The notes beneath the pieces are model-generated. The model did not search any database, had not been told where the DNA came from, and worked only from the letters and a program-made list of their open reading frames with translations. A stretch of DNA of 64,000 nt, from contig NZ_MUIN01000003.1 in NCBI RefSeq assembly GCF_002080045.1, positions 69,501-133,500 of the forward strand. Direction: 5' to 3'. The position numbers were made by a program, and so were the translations under genes. Origin of the DNA: Pseudomonas sp. Bc-h (GTDB lineage: Bacteria; Pseudomonadota; Gammaproteobacteria; Pseudomonadales; Pseudomonadaceae). The number at the start of each line of letters is the position of its first letter. Positions within the stretch are counted from its first letter, which is position 1. This document shows positions 9,118-19,525 of this stretch, in pieces.

Positions 9118-10182
9118 TCAGGCGGGTTTCATCAACCTCTCCAACGCGGCCTTGCGCTCATCCTTCGGCAAGCCGCCCATCTTCTCGACAGCGACAAAGA
9201 ACGCCAGCCAATCGCCCTTGACCTGCCTGAACAGCGCCTCGAACGACGGCACCCACTGGTCGTATAGCCCGATTGGCAGTAAGCGGGCGTTGTTCATGGG
9301 GGCGTAAACCCAACTGTCAAAACGCTTGTCGCCACCCCATTGGCTGTCGCGCATCTGTCGGTATGCACTGCGCAAACGATCGAACTCTTCAGCCTTGCGC
9401 TGGCGCATGACGTCGGGGCTCAACGGCTCGGCATACAGCGCCTTCAGACGGTCGCGAGTCTCGAGCGCCAACTGGGTCAGCTGGTCACGACGCTGAGCTT
9501 CGGACGATGCGGTCTCTGCAGGCAATCCCCGCGCCGCACGCCACTGCCGGGTGCCTTCCTCTTCGACAAACGTGGCATAGGACTCGTTGAACTCGCTGTC
9601 GTCCTTCACATAGAAGCGCTGGTGCGCCAGCTCATGAAAAATCAGCGTCGCCAGACGTTCATCGCCCCAGTTCATCATCGAGCTGATGATCGGGTCATTG
9701 AACCAGCCGAGCGTCGAATACGCCTCGACACCGCTGACATACACGTCCTTGCCGTCGAGCTTCTGCAGCGCCGCTTCCCCTCGCGCCGCACCCTGATCGT
9801 AGTAACCGCGATAGGCCACGCAGCCAGCGATGGGGAAGCAGTGGGTTACAGGGTCGAGAGAGAATTCGTCGGTGGCAAAGACGTTCCACACCACATAACG
9901 GCGATGGATGTCGGCGTACAGGCGATAGCTTTTGTTGTCAGGCAGATGCAGGTGTTCGCTGGCGAAAGCGCGAGCCTGTTGCGACTTGAGTAAATGGTCG
10001 CGCAGCTTCGGATCACGTTGTGGATCGGCGATGACATCGGCCACCGGTTCGCGCGCCTGCAGCAACGCCAACTGGCCGCTCGCCAATTGCGTGTAATAGG
10101 AAAGACTGGAACAGCCGCTGAGGAGTAAAATCGCCAGCATCGGCACACCGCGCCGCAACCACAAGATGTTCAATAGATTCAT
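9118..10182 (-). CDS. Putative zinc aminopeptidase, lipoprotein (PF10023 family)
   Basis: A 354-residue protein with a lipoprotein signal: hydrophobic stretch then LLSGC, giving a lipidated Cys24. The gluzincin motif HELAHQ, preceded by LATLIF, marks a zinc peptidase of the putative aminopeptidase family PF10023, known in P. aeruginosa as a hypothetical (PA0064 region). It is expected to be tethered in the periplasm by its lipid anchor. Peptidase activity is inferred from the motif. The gene is divergent from the small lipoprotein gene at 10290. Confidence 0.85.
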   Translation of the reverse strand: MNLLNILWLRRGVPMLAILLLSGCSSLSYYTQLASGQLALLQAREPVADVIADPQRDPKLRDHLLKSQQARAFASEHLHLPDNKSYRLYADIHRRYVVWNVFATDEFSLDPVTHCFPIAGCVAYRGYYDQGAARGEAALQKLDGKDVYVSGVEAYSTLGWFNDPIISSMMNWGDERLATLIFHELAHQRFYVKDDSEFNESYATFVEEEGTRQWRAARGLPAETASSEAQRRDQLTQLALETRDRLKALYAEPLSPDVMRQRKAEEFDRLRSAYRQMRDSQWGGDKRFDSWVYAPMNNARLLPIGLYDQWVPSFEALFRQVKGDWLAFFVAVEKMGGLPKDERKAALERLMKPA

Positions 10183-10289
10183 GCAGCGGCCTTAGTGTCG
10201 AAACAGAGAGTGCACACCAGCAGCGTTATGCCGGAGAGCCAGCCTCTGACGCAACCACCATCGCCATCTGCCTGAATGCGGAGTCTGTC

Positions 10290-10706
10290 ATGCGCCTGCC
10301 CCTGTCGATCATCGCCCTCGGTCTCCTCGCTGGATGCGCAGGCCCGTTGCCTGCCGTCGATCCGCAAAAAGCCTGGGTCGACCTGCACACCTACACTGGC
10401 AAGACACTCATGTCCGACAAGCTGGATGGCGTGCGCACGGAAGATGGTCGGTTTTTTCAGGTGACGCCCGGCAAGCATAAGCTGGAAGTGCGCTATGACT
10501 ACGACTACGCACCCGGAGGTCTGGGGCTTTCGATAGCGATCTATAACGAGCTGACCTGCTACGTCACGATCAACTACGACCATTTCGAAGCCGGCCATCG
10601 TTATCGCCTGGACGTGCGCAATATCGCCAACAGCATCGACGCGCAACTGCGCGACGAGCAGCGCAAGGTGTTGGCGGAGGAAGGGGAGATTTTTTGTATC
10701 CCGTAA
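10290..10706 (+). CDS. Small lipoprotein of unknown function
   Basis: A 138-residue protein with a clear lipobox (ALGLLAGC, lipidated Cys16). The start ATG at 10290 has GGAG six bases upstream. After the signal it has a beta-rich domain with aromatic-charged stretches (YDYDYAPGG, NELTCYVTINYDHFEAGHRYRLDV), resembling small extracytoplasmic beta-sandwich proteins. Two cysteines (in TCYV and IFCIP) could form a disulfide. Function unknown. It probably corresponds to the P. aeruginosa PA0063 type of hypothetical. Confidence 0.85.
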   Translation: MRLPLSIIALGLLAGCAGPLPAVDPQKAWVDLHTYTGKTLMSDKLDGVRTEDGRFFQVTPGKHKLEVRYDYDYAPGGLGLSIAIYNELTCYVTINYDHFEAGHRYRLDVRNIANSIDAQLRDEQRKVLAEEGEIFCIP

Positions 10707-10743
10707 CGATGGCTACGGGATATTTTCAACTCGTTCGTGACCC

Positions 10744-10977
10744 TTACCGATCATTCTTCTGATAAATGATCTTCTTTGTGCCGTTCTCGCATGAGCCCAC
10801 GACCATGTTCTGGTCGTGCACCTCTTCATTGCTGACGACTTCCAGGGTGTAGGAACTGACGTTCTGCGCCTGGATCTTGGCTTCGATCTCGGCTTTCAGC
10901 TCTTCGCAGGGCTTGGGAGCGGCGAACACGCTGGTGGTCAGTGCGCTGATGATCAGGGTTGCGGCGATGCGTTTCAT
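10744..10977 (-). CDS. DUF1161 family exported protein, paralogue 1
   Basis: A 77-residue periplasmic protein with a signal peptide ending VFA-A. The mature part has CEELKAEIEAKIQ and SSYTLEVV, with one cysteine at each end that could pair. The ATG at 10977 is chosen because GAAGGAG lies six bases upstream and the in-frame extension to 11097 carries no signal. A second copy lies at 12950. Function of the DUF1161 family is unknown. Confidence 0.9.
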   Translation of the reverse strand: MKRIAATLIISALTTSVFAAPKPCEELKAEIEAKIQAQNVSSYTLEVVSNEEVHDQNMVVGSCENGTKKIIYQKNDR

Positions 10978-11119
10978 GCTCGACTCCTTCGATGCCGTGC
11001 GACTCGCACCGGCCCTGCATATGACCTTGTGACCCCGAAGCGGTTCTCGGGCCCCTGAAATGAAAAATGACCCGCTGCACTCAAGCACGCGGGTCATCGG
11101 ATAGTACGGCGGCGCTGGA

Positions 11120-11551
11120 TCAGCTCACCAGTGTGGCATCCAGAGTGATCTTGGCGTTCAAGACTTTGGAAACCGGGCAGCCTTCTTTGGCCATGGCGGT
11201 CAGCTTGTCGAACTGCTCCTGAGTCGCGCCAGGCACTTTGGCTTTCAGGGTCAGGTGTACAGCGGTGATGGCAAAGCCGCCATCGACCTGGTCCAGCGTG
11301 ACGTCTGCAGTGGTGTCGATACTGTCGGCTTTCAGGTTTTCGCCGCCGAGAATCATCGATAGGGCCATCGAGAAGCAGCCCGCGTGAGCCGCGCCGATCA
11401 ATTCCTCAGGGTTGGTGCCCTTGCCGCCTTCGAAACGCGCTTTGAAACCATACGGTGCTTCACGCAGCACGCCGGTTTCGGTGGAGATGCTGCCAATACC
11501 TGTTTTCAGGTCGCCTTCCCAGTGGGCGGATGCTTTCTTGACGATGCTCAT
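11120..11551 (-). CDS. osmC: OsmC-type organic hydroperoxide reductase
   Basis: A 143-residue OsmC/Ohr-family peroxidase that reduces organic hydroperoxides with a pair of cysteines. Cys59 (in AHAGCFSMA) and Cys125 (in KEGCPVSKV) sit at the same positions as in E. coli OsmC. Length and the GTNPEELIGAAHAGCF block favour OsmC over Ohr. It is cytoplasmic. It shares a 290-base divergent region with the flavin oxidoreductase gene at 11842; that region contains the palindrome AGGAAATTTCCT. Osmotic or stationary-phase control is known for the family but is not shown here. Confidence 0.93.
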   Translation of the reverse strand: MSIVKKASAHWEGDLKTGIGSISTETGVLREAPYGFKARFEGGKGTNPEELIGAAHAGCFSMALSMILGGENLKADSIDTTADVTLDQVDGGFAITAVHLTLKAKVPGATQEQFDKLTAMAKEGCPVSKVLNAKITLDATLVS

Positions 11552-11692
11552 GGTGTCTCCTCGATGAAAAAAGTGCGATTGCGTCGCACGTGGACCAAAA
11601 GTCTGAGGAGTGTAGGCGGGACTTAGTTCAACAGTTATGACGCCCGTGCTTTATTTGCTGATTTTCAGAAGTGGAAATCCGACCAAATTAGT

Positions 11693-11704
11693 AGGAAATT
11701 TCCT
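11693..11704. promoter_or_regulatory. 12-bp palindrome in the osmC / oxidoreductase divergent region
   Basis: AGGAAATTTCCT is a perfect 12-base palindrome in an AT-richer part of the 290-base intergenic region 11552-11841. It could be an operator; no regulator is identified. I see no gene in the rest of this gap. Confidence 0.3.
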
Positions 11705-11841
11705 CTTGCCCATTGCAACCTAAAAATCCGGCCGTATCCTAGGGCCTTAACGCAAATATTTAGGCTTAACGCAGGTTTTGCTCTCGCGTCTCCCAAGTCC
11801 GAGGCGCCCGACCAAGCCCCCAAGAGGATCGACAGCGGCCT

Positions 11842-12843
11842 ATGAAACGATTAGCTGATGTGAAGATTTCCACCCTTGACCTGGTTCCGGTTCGCGAAGA
11901 CAAAGGCCCGGCCGTGTCGCTGCGCAACTCGCTGGACCTGGCGCAACACGTCGAAAAATGGGGCTATAACCGCTTCTGGGTCGCCGAACACCACAACATG
12001 GATGGCATCGCCAGTTCCGCGACCTCGGTGCTGCTGGCCTATCTGGCGGGCGGCACTTCGACCATTCGTGTCGGATCCGGCGGCGTTATGCTGCCCAACC
12101 ACGCGCCACTGGTGATCGCAGAACAGTTCGGTACCCTCGCGAGCCTGTTTCCGGGCAGGATCGATCTCGGTCTGGGCCGCGCGCCTGGTTCCGATCAGAT
12201 GACCGCCCGTGCCTTGCGCCGCGAACGCTCCGGCAGCGCTGACGATTTCCCGGATGACGTCGCAGAGCTGATGAGCTACCTCGGCCCGCGTCAACCGCAT
12301 CAACGCGTGATCGCCGTTCCCGGCACCAATACCAATGTTCCGATCTGGCTACTGGGCTCAAGCCTGTTCAGCGCGCAACTGGCCGGTCAGCGCGGTTTGC
12401 CCTATGCCTTCGCCTCGCACTTCGCACCGCGCTTCATGCACGAGGCGATCCGGGTCTACCGCAATCACTTCCAGCCTTCAGAGGTGCTCGACAAGCCTTA
12501 CGTGATGCTGGGCGTGCCTCTGGCGGCGGCCGACACTGATGAGCAGGCCGAATACCTGGTGACTTCGGTTTATCAGCGCATTCTCAATCTGATGCGTGGG
12601 CAGAGCCTGATGCAGAAACCCCCGGTCGACAGCATGAACGGCCTGTGGCTGCCCCATGAGCGCGAAGCGGTGATGGATTTCCTGGGCCTGGCGATGGTCG
12701 GCGGCCCGGAGAAGATCCGCGCCAAGCTGGATGTGCTGCTGGAACAGACCGATGCCGATGAACTGATCTTCACCTGCGACATGTACGAGCACGCCGACCG
12801 GTTGCGCTCGTACGAGATTCTGGCGCAGGTGGCCAAAGGCTGA
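11842..12843 (+). CDS. LLM-class flavin-dependent oxidoreductase (YhbW-like)
   Basis: A 333-residue luciferase-like monooxygenase fold protein, close in length and pattern to E. coli YhbW. Recognisable blocks are [17 protein letters not shown] near residue 50, [20 protein letters not shown] near residue 80, and [14 protein letters not shown]. These form the flavin pocket of the single-subunit LLM family. The physiological substrate is unknown. The start ATG lies 20 bases after the AAGAGGATCGACAG stretch. Downstream is a strong bidirectional terminator shared with the convergent DUF1161 gene. Confidence 0.9.
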   Translation: MKRLADVKISTLDLVPVREDKGPAVSLRNSLDLAQHVEKWGYNRFWVAEHHNMDGIASSATSVLLAYLAGGTSTIRVGSGGVMLPNHAPLVIAEQFGTLASLFPGRIDLGLGRAPGSDQMTARALRRERSGSADDFPDDVAELMSYLGPRQPHQRVIAVPGTNTNVPIWLLGSSLFSAQLAGQRGLPYAFASHFAPRFMHEAIRVYRNHFQPSEVLDKPYVMLGVPLAAADTDEQAEYLVTSVYQRILNLMRGQSLMQKPPVDSMNGLWLPHEREAVMDFLGLAMVGGPEKIRAKLDVLLEQTDADELIFTCDMYEHADRLRSYEILAQVAKG

Positions 12844-12900
12844 TTGGGCAAGCATTTCTGTAGCAGTCCCGGGATGGGTAAAAGAACAACATTCAGGCAT

Positions 12901-12932
12901 AAAAAAACCGACGCCAAATGCGTCGGTTTTTA
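12901..12932. terminator. Bidirectional intrinsic terminator
   Basis: AAAACCGACGC pairs with GCGTCGGTTTT around a five-base loop, with A and T tracts on either side, so it can act for both converging genes. Confidence 0.9.
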
Positions 12933-12949
12933 TTTGTCTATGGGCTGAG

Positions 12950-13174
12950 TCAGCCGCGTTTGTAGACGATTTCCTTGCTGCCGCCTTCGCAGGTGCCGAC
13001 GACTTTTCCGTCTGCGGCGCTGCCTTTGTCTACCGCCTCAAGCGTGTAAGACGACACGCCGTTTGCCTTGATCTTCGCGTCGATGTCCGCCTTCACGTCA
13101 TCGCACGATTTGCCGGCTGCAAAGGTGGTGCCCGCAATACTCAACAACCCTACCGCCAAAAGAATCTTCTTCAT
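12950..13174 (-). CDS. DUF1161 family exported protein, paralogue 2
   Basis: A 74-residue protein with a signal peptide (MKKILLAVGLLSIAGTTFA) and a mature domain closely matching paralogue 1: CDDVKADIDAKI, GVSSYTLEAV, and a final CEGGSKEIVYK. The two cysteines are conserved between paralogues. It is expected to be periplasmic; function unknown. The copies flank the osmC/oxidoreductase pair and are on the same strand, so they may come from a local duplication. Confidence 0.9.
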   Translation of the reverse strand: MKKILLAVGLLSIAGTTFAAGKSCDDVKADIDAKIKANGVSSYTLEAVDKGSAADGKVVGTCEGGSKEIVYKRG

Positions 13175-13318
13175 CGGTCACACTCCCTCGTCAGGCGCTT
13201 TTCAAGCGTAAGAGGCCGCTCGTCAGGAGCGGCCCGTCACATTTTCCTCGCGTCCGAATTCACGAACGGCGCGGTATGTATAGCGAAGGTTGTGGCAATC
13301 AGCCAGTGTAAAAGTTCA

Positions 13319-13534
13319 TCAACTGTTGTCGATGCGGAAGCCAACCTTGATCGTCACCTGAAAGTGCGCCACCTTGCCATCCTTGATGTGCCCGCGGGTT
13401 TCCAGCACCTCGAACCACTCCATGAACTTCACGCTCTTAGCGGCCTGGGCAATTGCATTCTGAATCGCATCGTCGATGCTGGTGGTCGATGAACCGACCA
13501 GTTCCAGGATCTTGTAGGTGTGGTGATCTGTCAT
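13319..13534 (-). CDS. Dodecin-family flavin-binding protein
   Basis: A 71-residue protein with the dodecin pattern: a short strand, the helix SSTTSIDDAIQNAIAQAAKSV, then WFEVLETRGHI and a final strand. Trp40 matches the aromatic residue that stacks on the flavin in characterised dodecins. Dodecins assemble into hollow 12-mers that store or buffer flavin. The start at 13534 is supported by GAGGAG seven bases upstream; the frame extends to 13549 without support. It is cytoplasmic. Confidence 0.92.
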   Translation of the reverse strand: MTDHHTYKILELVGSSTTSIDDAIQNAIAQAAKSVKFMEWFEVLETRGHIKDGKVAHFQVTIKVGFRIDNS

Positions 13535-13735
13535 GGCAGTGCTCCTCAAGTTGTCTCAATTGCAGCGTAGCAGCGAAATTGCGCCCTACGACCGCCGTGG
13601 CTTTCCTATCTGTCAGGCGCCATTTGCCCCCGAAAAGTTCACAAGAAACGGTACTTCGAAACACGCACTGCACTTTCTGAAAACCCTGTAGTCGGAAACA
13701 ACACACGCCACTCATCACTGCAGGAGAGTCAAATC

Positions 13736-14062
13736 ATGGCATTCACGTCATCCCGTAAAGCGTCTTTGCAAAGCATGGAAGCGGAGATCGAGAGTCTGCT
13801 CAAGTCGTTGGAGAGCTTGAAGTCGGACGCTTCGGACGAGTCGCGCAAAACCCTGAAGACCCTGAAGGCCAACGCCGAAAGCGCGCTGAGCCATTCGCGC
13901 AGCCTGCTGAGCGATGTCTATGAAGACGTCAAAGTGAAAACCCGCGAAACAGGCGTTGCCACCCGTGACTACGCACAGGAACACCCTTGGACTACAGCGG
14001 GTGTCGCCGTGGGTGCGGTCGGTCTGCTGGCGGCCTACTTGCTCTGCAAACGCGGTAACTGA
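13736..14062 (+). CDS. DUF883 family (ElaB/YqjD-like) membrane-anchored protein
   Basis: A 108-residue protein. Residues 10-75 are a charged amphipathic helix, likely coiled coil (SMEAEIESLLKSLESLKSD), and the C-terminus is one membrane helix (WTTAGVAVGAVGLLAAYLL) followed by a short basic tail. This is the layout of ElaB/YqjD proteins, which are inner-membrane, C-tail-anchored and partly ribosome-associated in E. coli. GCAGGAGAG lies upstream of the ATG. Its stop codon directly abuts the stop of the convergent trpI gene, with no spacer. Confidence 0.9.
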   Translation: MAFTSSRKASLQSMEAEIESLLKSLESLKSDASDESRKTLKTLKANAESALSHSRSLLSDVYEDVKVKTRETGVATRDYAQEHPWTTAGVAVGAVGLLAAYLLCKRGN

Positions 14063-16306
<2,244 letters not shown>

Positions 16307-16307
<1 letters not shown>

Positions 16308-17116
16308 TGAGCCGCCTGCAAACGCGCTTTGCCGAGCTGAAAGAACAAAACCGGGCCGCTCTGGTGACCTTCGTCACCGCAGGTGACCCGGCGTATGACA
16401 CCTCGCTGGCGATCCTCAAGGGTCTGCCGAAAGCGGGGGCTGACGTGATTGAGTTGGGCATGCCCTTCACCGATCCGATGGCCGACGGCCCGGCGATCCA
16501 GTTGGCGAACATTCGCGCACTGGAGGCCAAACAGAACCTGGCGAAAACCTTGCAGATGGTCCGCGAGTTCCGCACCGAAGACAGCAACACGCCATTGGTA
16601 CTGATGGGTTACTACAACCCGATCCACAACTACGGTGTCGAGCGCTTCATCGCCGAGGCTCAAGAGTCGGGCGTCGATGGCCTGATCGTCGTCGACCTGC
16701 CGCCTGAGCATAACAACGAACTGTGCGACCCGGCGCAGGACGCAGGTCTGGACTTCATTCGTCTGACCACGCCGACCACCGACGACAAACGCCTGCCAAC
16801 CGTCCTCAACGGCAGCTCGGGCTTCGTTTACTACGTGTCGGTTGCCGGTGTGACCGGTGCGGGCTCGGCCACCATCGAGCACGTCAAGGAAGCCGTCGCT
16901 CGCCTGCGTCGTCACTCTGACCTTCCGATCAGCGTTGGTTTCGGTATTCGCACACCTGAGCAGGCTGCTGCCATCGCTCGCGTCGCGGATGGCGTCGTGG
17001 TGGGGTCGGCATTGATTGACCAGATTGCGAACGCCCAGACGCCGGAAAAAGCGGTGAGTGGCGTGCTGGAACTGTGTTCGACGTTGGCACAGGGTGTCCG
17101 CAGCGCCCGCGCTTGA
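16307..17116 (+). CDS. trpA: Tryptophan synthase alpha subunit
   Basis: Cleaves indole-3-glycerol phosphate to indole and glyceraldehyde 3-phosphate; indole is channelled to TrpB. The TIM-barrel protein has 269 residues. Glu49 and Asp60 match the catalytic pair of the Salmonella enzyme by both position and context (VIELGMPF and [10 protein letters not shown]). It begins at the last base of the trpB stop. An intrinsic terminator follows 27 bases after its stop. Confidence 0.98.
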
Positions 17117-17142
17117 TACCAGCGCTCCATCGCGATTGTAAG

Positions 17143-17170
17143 AAAAGGCTCGCTTCGGCGGGCCTTTTTT
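17143..17170 (+). terminator. Intrinsic terminator of trpBA
   Basis: AAGGCTCGC pairs with GCGGGCCTT around a TTCG tetraloop, followed by a T run ending at 17170. Confidence 0.92.
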
Positions 17171-17248
17171 ATTGCATAGGCGTTTTCTGAAAGTGGATTT
17201 TCAAGTGAAGGAGTAAACCTGGCAGCCCACCATCATGGAGACATTGAA

Positions 17249-17656
17249 ATGAAAGTCGGAAGCGCCAGAACCTTGATCCCGCATCGGGTTAATGAAGGAG
17301 CTTTGTCCATAAGTTCCAGACTTAAACAGCATCTTACGAGTGTCGGAAACACCGCGAGTGTCAAATCCAGCGAAGGGCCGGCTACAGATGCACCGCAGAA
17401 GAAATCAGTCCAGTTTGCCCCGACTGCAACACTCAGAGATGTAAACGGTAACGACACTACCGTTGACGCAAAACTGCCGCCAATCGGTCAAGAGCCCCGA
17501 AGTTCGCGCTCCAGCAGCTTGAAGGGCAGCTTGCGACCTCTTGAGCAGAATCAAAAAACCGGTGCCGCGCCTGGTTCTGGCGAGCCGAGGCTGCGTTCTC
17601 CTGAAGGGGTTGGTTACAGCGCTTGGGTTGCCAAGGACAACGCATTTATTTACTAG
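17249..17656 (+). CDS. Orphan hypothetical protein, Ser/Pro-rich and disordered-looking
   Basis: A 135-residue protein that I do not recognise. GGAG lies eight bases before the ATG and a strong terminator follows, so it looks like a complete, separately terminated gene. The sequence is rich in Ser, Pro, Gly, Lys and Gln, lacks cysteines and membrane segments, and would be largely disordered. KSVQF within residues 50-60 fits the short RVxF-type motif used by eukaryotic proteins to dock on protein phosphatase 1, but such a short match can be chance. Codons such as GGA, ATA, AGA and CTT are commoner than in neighbouring genes, which hints at recent acquisition. It could be an exported effector or a non-conserved gene; no secretion signal is visible. 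Confidence 0.6.
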   Translation: MKVGSARTLIPHRVNEGALSISSRLKQHLTSVGNTASVKSSEGPATDAPQKKSVQFAPTATLRDVNGNDTTVDAKLPPIGQEPRSSRSSSLKGSLRPLEQNQKTGAAPGSGEPRLRSPEGVGYSAWVAKDNAFIY

Positions 17657-17739
17657 GGGTCGGCCCGGCCCATCTGCCCTGAGTAAAGATTCTGATACAA
17701 AGGAATCTAAGTCTTCGTTAGCAGACTAAGCAGTACAGC

Positions 17740-17774
17740 AAAGGGGTTCAGGACCCGATTCTGAACCCCTTTTT
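17740..17774 (+). terminator. Strong intrinsic terminator after the orphan gene
   Basis: AAAGGGGTTCAG (17740-17751) pairs perfectly with CTGAACCCCTTT (17761-17772), followed by T residues. Confidence 0.93.
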
Positions 17775-17805
17775 GCTGTCTCGAATTTGCTCAGGAGCAC
17801 GCTAC

Positions 17806-18303
17806 ATGAAAGTCTCGAATCGTTTGATCGCAGGGTTGGGCGTACTGATGCTCAGCGCCAGCGCGCTGGTCCAGGCGGCACCGCCTGATCAACGTGGCGG
17901 CCATGACGACAACGGCCCCGGCCAGCATCAGGACCATGGCCCGCAAGGGGGTCCGCAGAATAATCGAGGCAATGATCACGGCAACGATCATCGCAATGAC
18001 CAGCACGCTGACAACCGTGGCAACGACCGTGGGGGACGTCCGCCGCAAGACTTCGGCGACGTTCGCCGCACGATTCAGGAGCACCGTGAAGTCATCGGGC
18101 GCGGCCAGCCGCTGCCGCCGAACATTCATGTTGTGAAGGGTCACCCACTGCCGCGCGGCTATGGTCGTCGTCTGGATGATCGTTCGCTGCAGTACCTGCC
18201 GCGGTATGACGGCTATGAATGGCGTCGCCTAGGCACTGACGTAGTGCTTGTGGCCATCGGCAGCGGGATCGTTTACGAAATTCTGGATGGCGTGTTGAAT
18301 TAA
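17806..18303 (+). CDS. CigR/RcnB-like exported protein
   Basis: A 165-residue secreted protein with a signal peptide ending at about residue 24 (SALVQA-A). Next is a long low-complexity segment, about residues 25-85, dominated by His, Asp, Asn, Gly and Gln, a composition that could bind metal ions. The C-terminus (PRYDGYEWRRLGTDVVLVAI, then GIVYEIL) matches the RcnB family (PF11776), which also contains the Salmonella anti-virulence protein CigR. RcnB is linked to nickel/cobalt handling in E. coli; the role here is unknown. The ATG at 17806 has AGGAG nine bases upstream. Confidence 0.85.
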   Translation: MKVSNRLIAGLGVLMLSASALVQAAPPDQRGGHDDNGPGQHQDHGPQGGPQNNRGNDHGNDHRNDQHADNRGNDRGGRPPQDFGDVRRTIQEHREVIGRGQPLPPNIHVVKGHPLPRGYGRRLDDRSLQYLPRYDGYEWRRLGTDVVLVAIGSGIVYEILDGVLN

Positions 18304-18320
18304 GCATCGACCCCGATTCA

Positions 18321-18372
18321 GCACGGCTTGCCGGCGGTGGCGTCTTAGACCGCTGGCGCTGGCAAGCCGGAC
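18321..18372. repeat. REP-type palindromic element, copy 4
   Basis: GGCTTGCCGGCGGTGGC on the left and GGCAAGCC on the right repeat the element at 521, 5219, 8305 and 23091. It separates two convergent genes. Confidence 0.75.
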
Positions 18373-18391
18373 CGCGATAGGGATTCGTCCG

Positions 18392-18724
18392 TCAGCGCCT
18401 GAACATCCCCACGTTCAAATCCCGAATCCCTCCCATCCAGATCGCATGCCTGGTGTGGTCGGCCAAGTCATCGCCGGTGTTCGGGTGCGTGAAAATCACC
18501 AGGCCGTCGCGATGCAGTGCCAGATGCAGCATCACGTCAGCAAACTTCTCATGCTCGAACGCCAATTGGCAGCTCCAGTCAGGATGCGGCCCCACCGGGC
18601 GCTCGTGTACTCGCCCCATGCGGATATCGAATTTCGCCGCAACGCTCTCGCACAACGCGCGGGCTTGCTCGATGGTCTGGGCATCGAAATAAACGTGGGC
18701 GTGATAGCCCTCGACAGGTGACAT
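18392..18724 (-). CDS. DOPA 4,5-dioxygenase family protein
   Basis: A 110-residue protein. The start HAHVYFDA, the middle VGPHPDWSCQLAF and the end LVIFTHPNTGDDLADHTRHAIWMG are the hallmarks of the small DOPA 4,5-dioxygenase family (PF08883), with several conserved histidines as likely metal ligands. Fungal members cleave an aromatic ring in betalain synthesis. Bacterial members have no settled substrate, so the call is a family name rather than a function. It appears monocistronic. Confidence 0.88.
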   Translation of the reverse strand: MSPVEGYHAHVYFDAQTIEQARALCESVAAKFDIRMGRVHERPVGPHPDWSCQLAFEHEKFADVMLHLALHRDGLVIFTHPNTGDDLADHTRHAIWMGGIRDLNVGMFRR

Positions 18725-18809
18725 GTCCGGTCCTCCTAAAACGTGGAACAGCCCAATGCGCTGCTAGTCTCAAATAGGGAGAGTTATCCACAGTCCCGGA
18801 TCAATTGCC

Positions 18810-19478
18810 ATGAAGAATGCAGAAACCCCGGTGATGAAGGTTGTGCTGTTTGGCGCACTCAGCAGCTTCGGCAGCGCGTTGATGGCCGAATTGCTGCGCC
18901 GCCAGCATGAGGTCATCGCGATACTCGATGATCTCAACGCTCTGGCGCCACGGCCGGGTTTGCGCACAAAGGCAGGCAATCTGTTCAGCGCTGATCGGGT
19001 GTGTGAAAGCATCGCTGGTTGTTCGGCCGTCATCTGCCTGCTCGACGCCAAGGTGTTTCCCGTTGGCCCCGAACACGACCGCAAGCCCAAGAACCTTACC
19101 CCTGAAGAGCAATTGATCGCTGCGCAGAACGTTTTGGCCTGCCTGATGCGCATGCAGATCAAGCGGCTGATTCTCGTCGCGGACATCCAACTGCTACAGG
19201 GCCAGCCTCTCGCCGATTATCAGGACCCGGATCTCGACCAATTCCAGGCATCAGCGTTGATCGTCGATTCATTGCGCAATAGCGATGCCGATTGGACATT
19301 GGTCAGTGCACCACAGGGTGTCGCGGGCCTGAGTATCGAGCACTTCAGCCAGACCGGCGGGACGGTGGAACCTGGCCTGCAGGTACCCCTGGAGGTTCTG
19401 GGCCGGGTGGCGGCAGGTATCGCCGATGAACTCAGGCTCAATGCCCATGTGCGGCAATACGTGAATTTTGTTGTTTGA
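18810..19478 (+). CDS. NAD(P)-binding Rossmann-fold protein, NmrA/SDR-like
   Basis: A 222-residue protein beginning with a Rossmann motif (KVVLFGALSSFGSALMAELLRR) in which the usual GxxGxxG is altered to GALSSFG. ILDDLNAL follows at the end of the second strand, and AVICLLDA resembles strand four. It lacks an obvious YxxxK catalytic pair, so it may bind a nucleotide without classical dehydrogenase activity. An exact DnaA-box sequence, TTATCCACA (18784-18792), lies 18 bases upstream of the start. Function unknown. Confidence 0.7.
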   Translation: MKNAETPVMKVVLFGALSSFGSALMAELLRRQHEVIAILDDLNALAPRPGLRTKAGNLFSADRVCESIAGCSAVICLLDAKVFPVGPEHDRKPKNLTPEEQLIAAQNVLACLMRMQIKRLILVADIQLLQGQPLADYQDPDLDQFQASALIVDSLRNSDADWTLVSAPQGVAGLSIEHFSQTGGTVEPGLQVPLEVLGRVAAGIADELRLNAHVRQYVNFVV

Positions 19479-19525
19479 GCGGAGGCAAGCGTGTACGCCT
19501 CCATATCTGCGCCGCCGTAGCCCCT

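Noticed and set aside
13535-13735. AlgU-type promoter before the DUF883 gene
   Set aside because: GTACTT and TCTGA are present but separated by 19 bases rather than about 16-17.
17171-17248. hrp box upstream of the orphan gene
   Set aside because: No GGAACC followed at the right distance by CCACNNA was found, so type III regulation is not supported.
18741-18750. ACGTGGAACA, a parS half site
   Set aside because: The left half does not match, so ParB would not be expected to bind.
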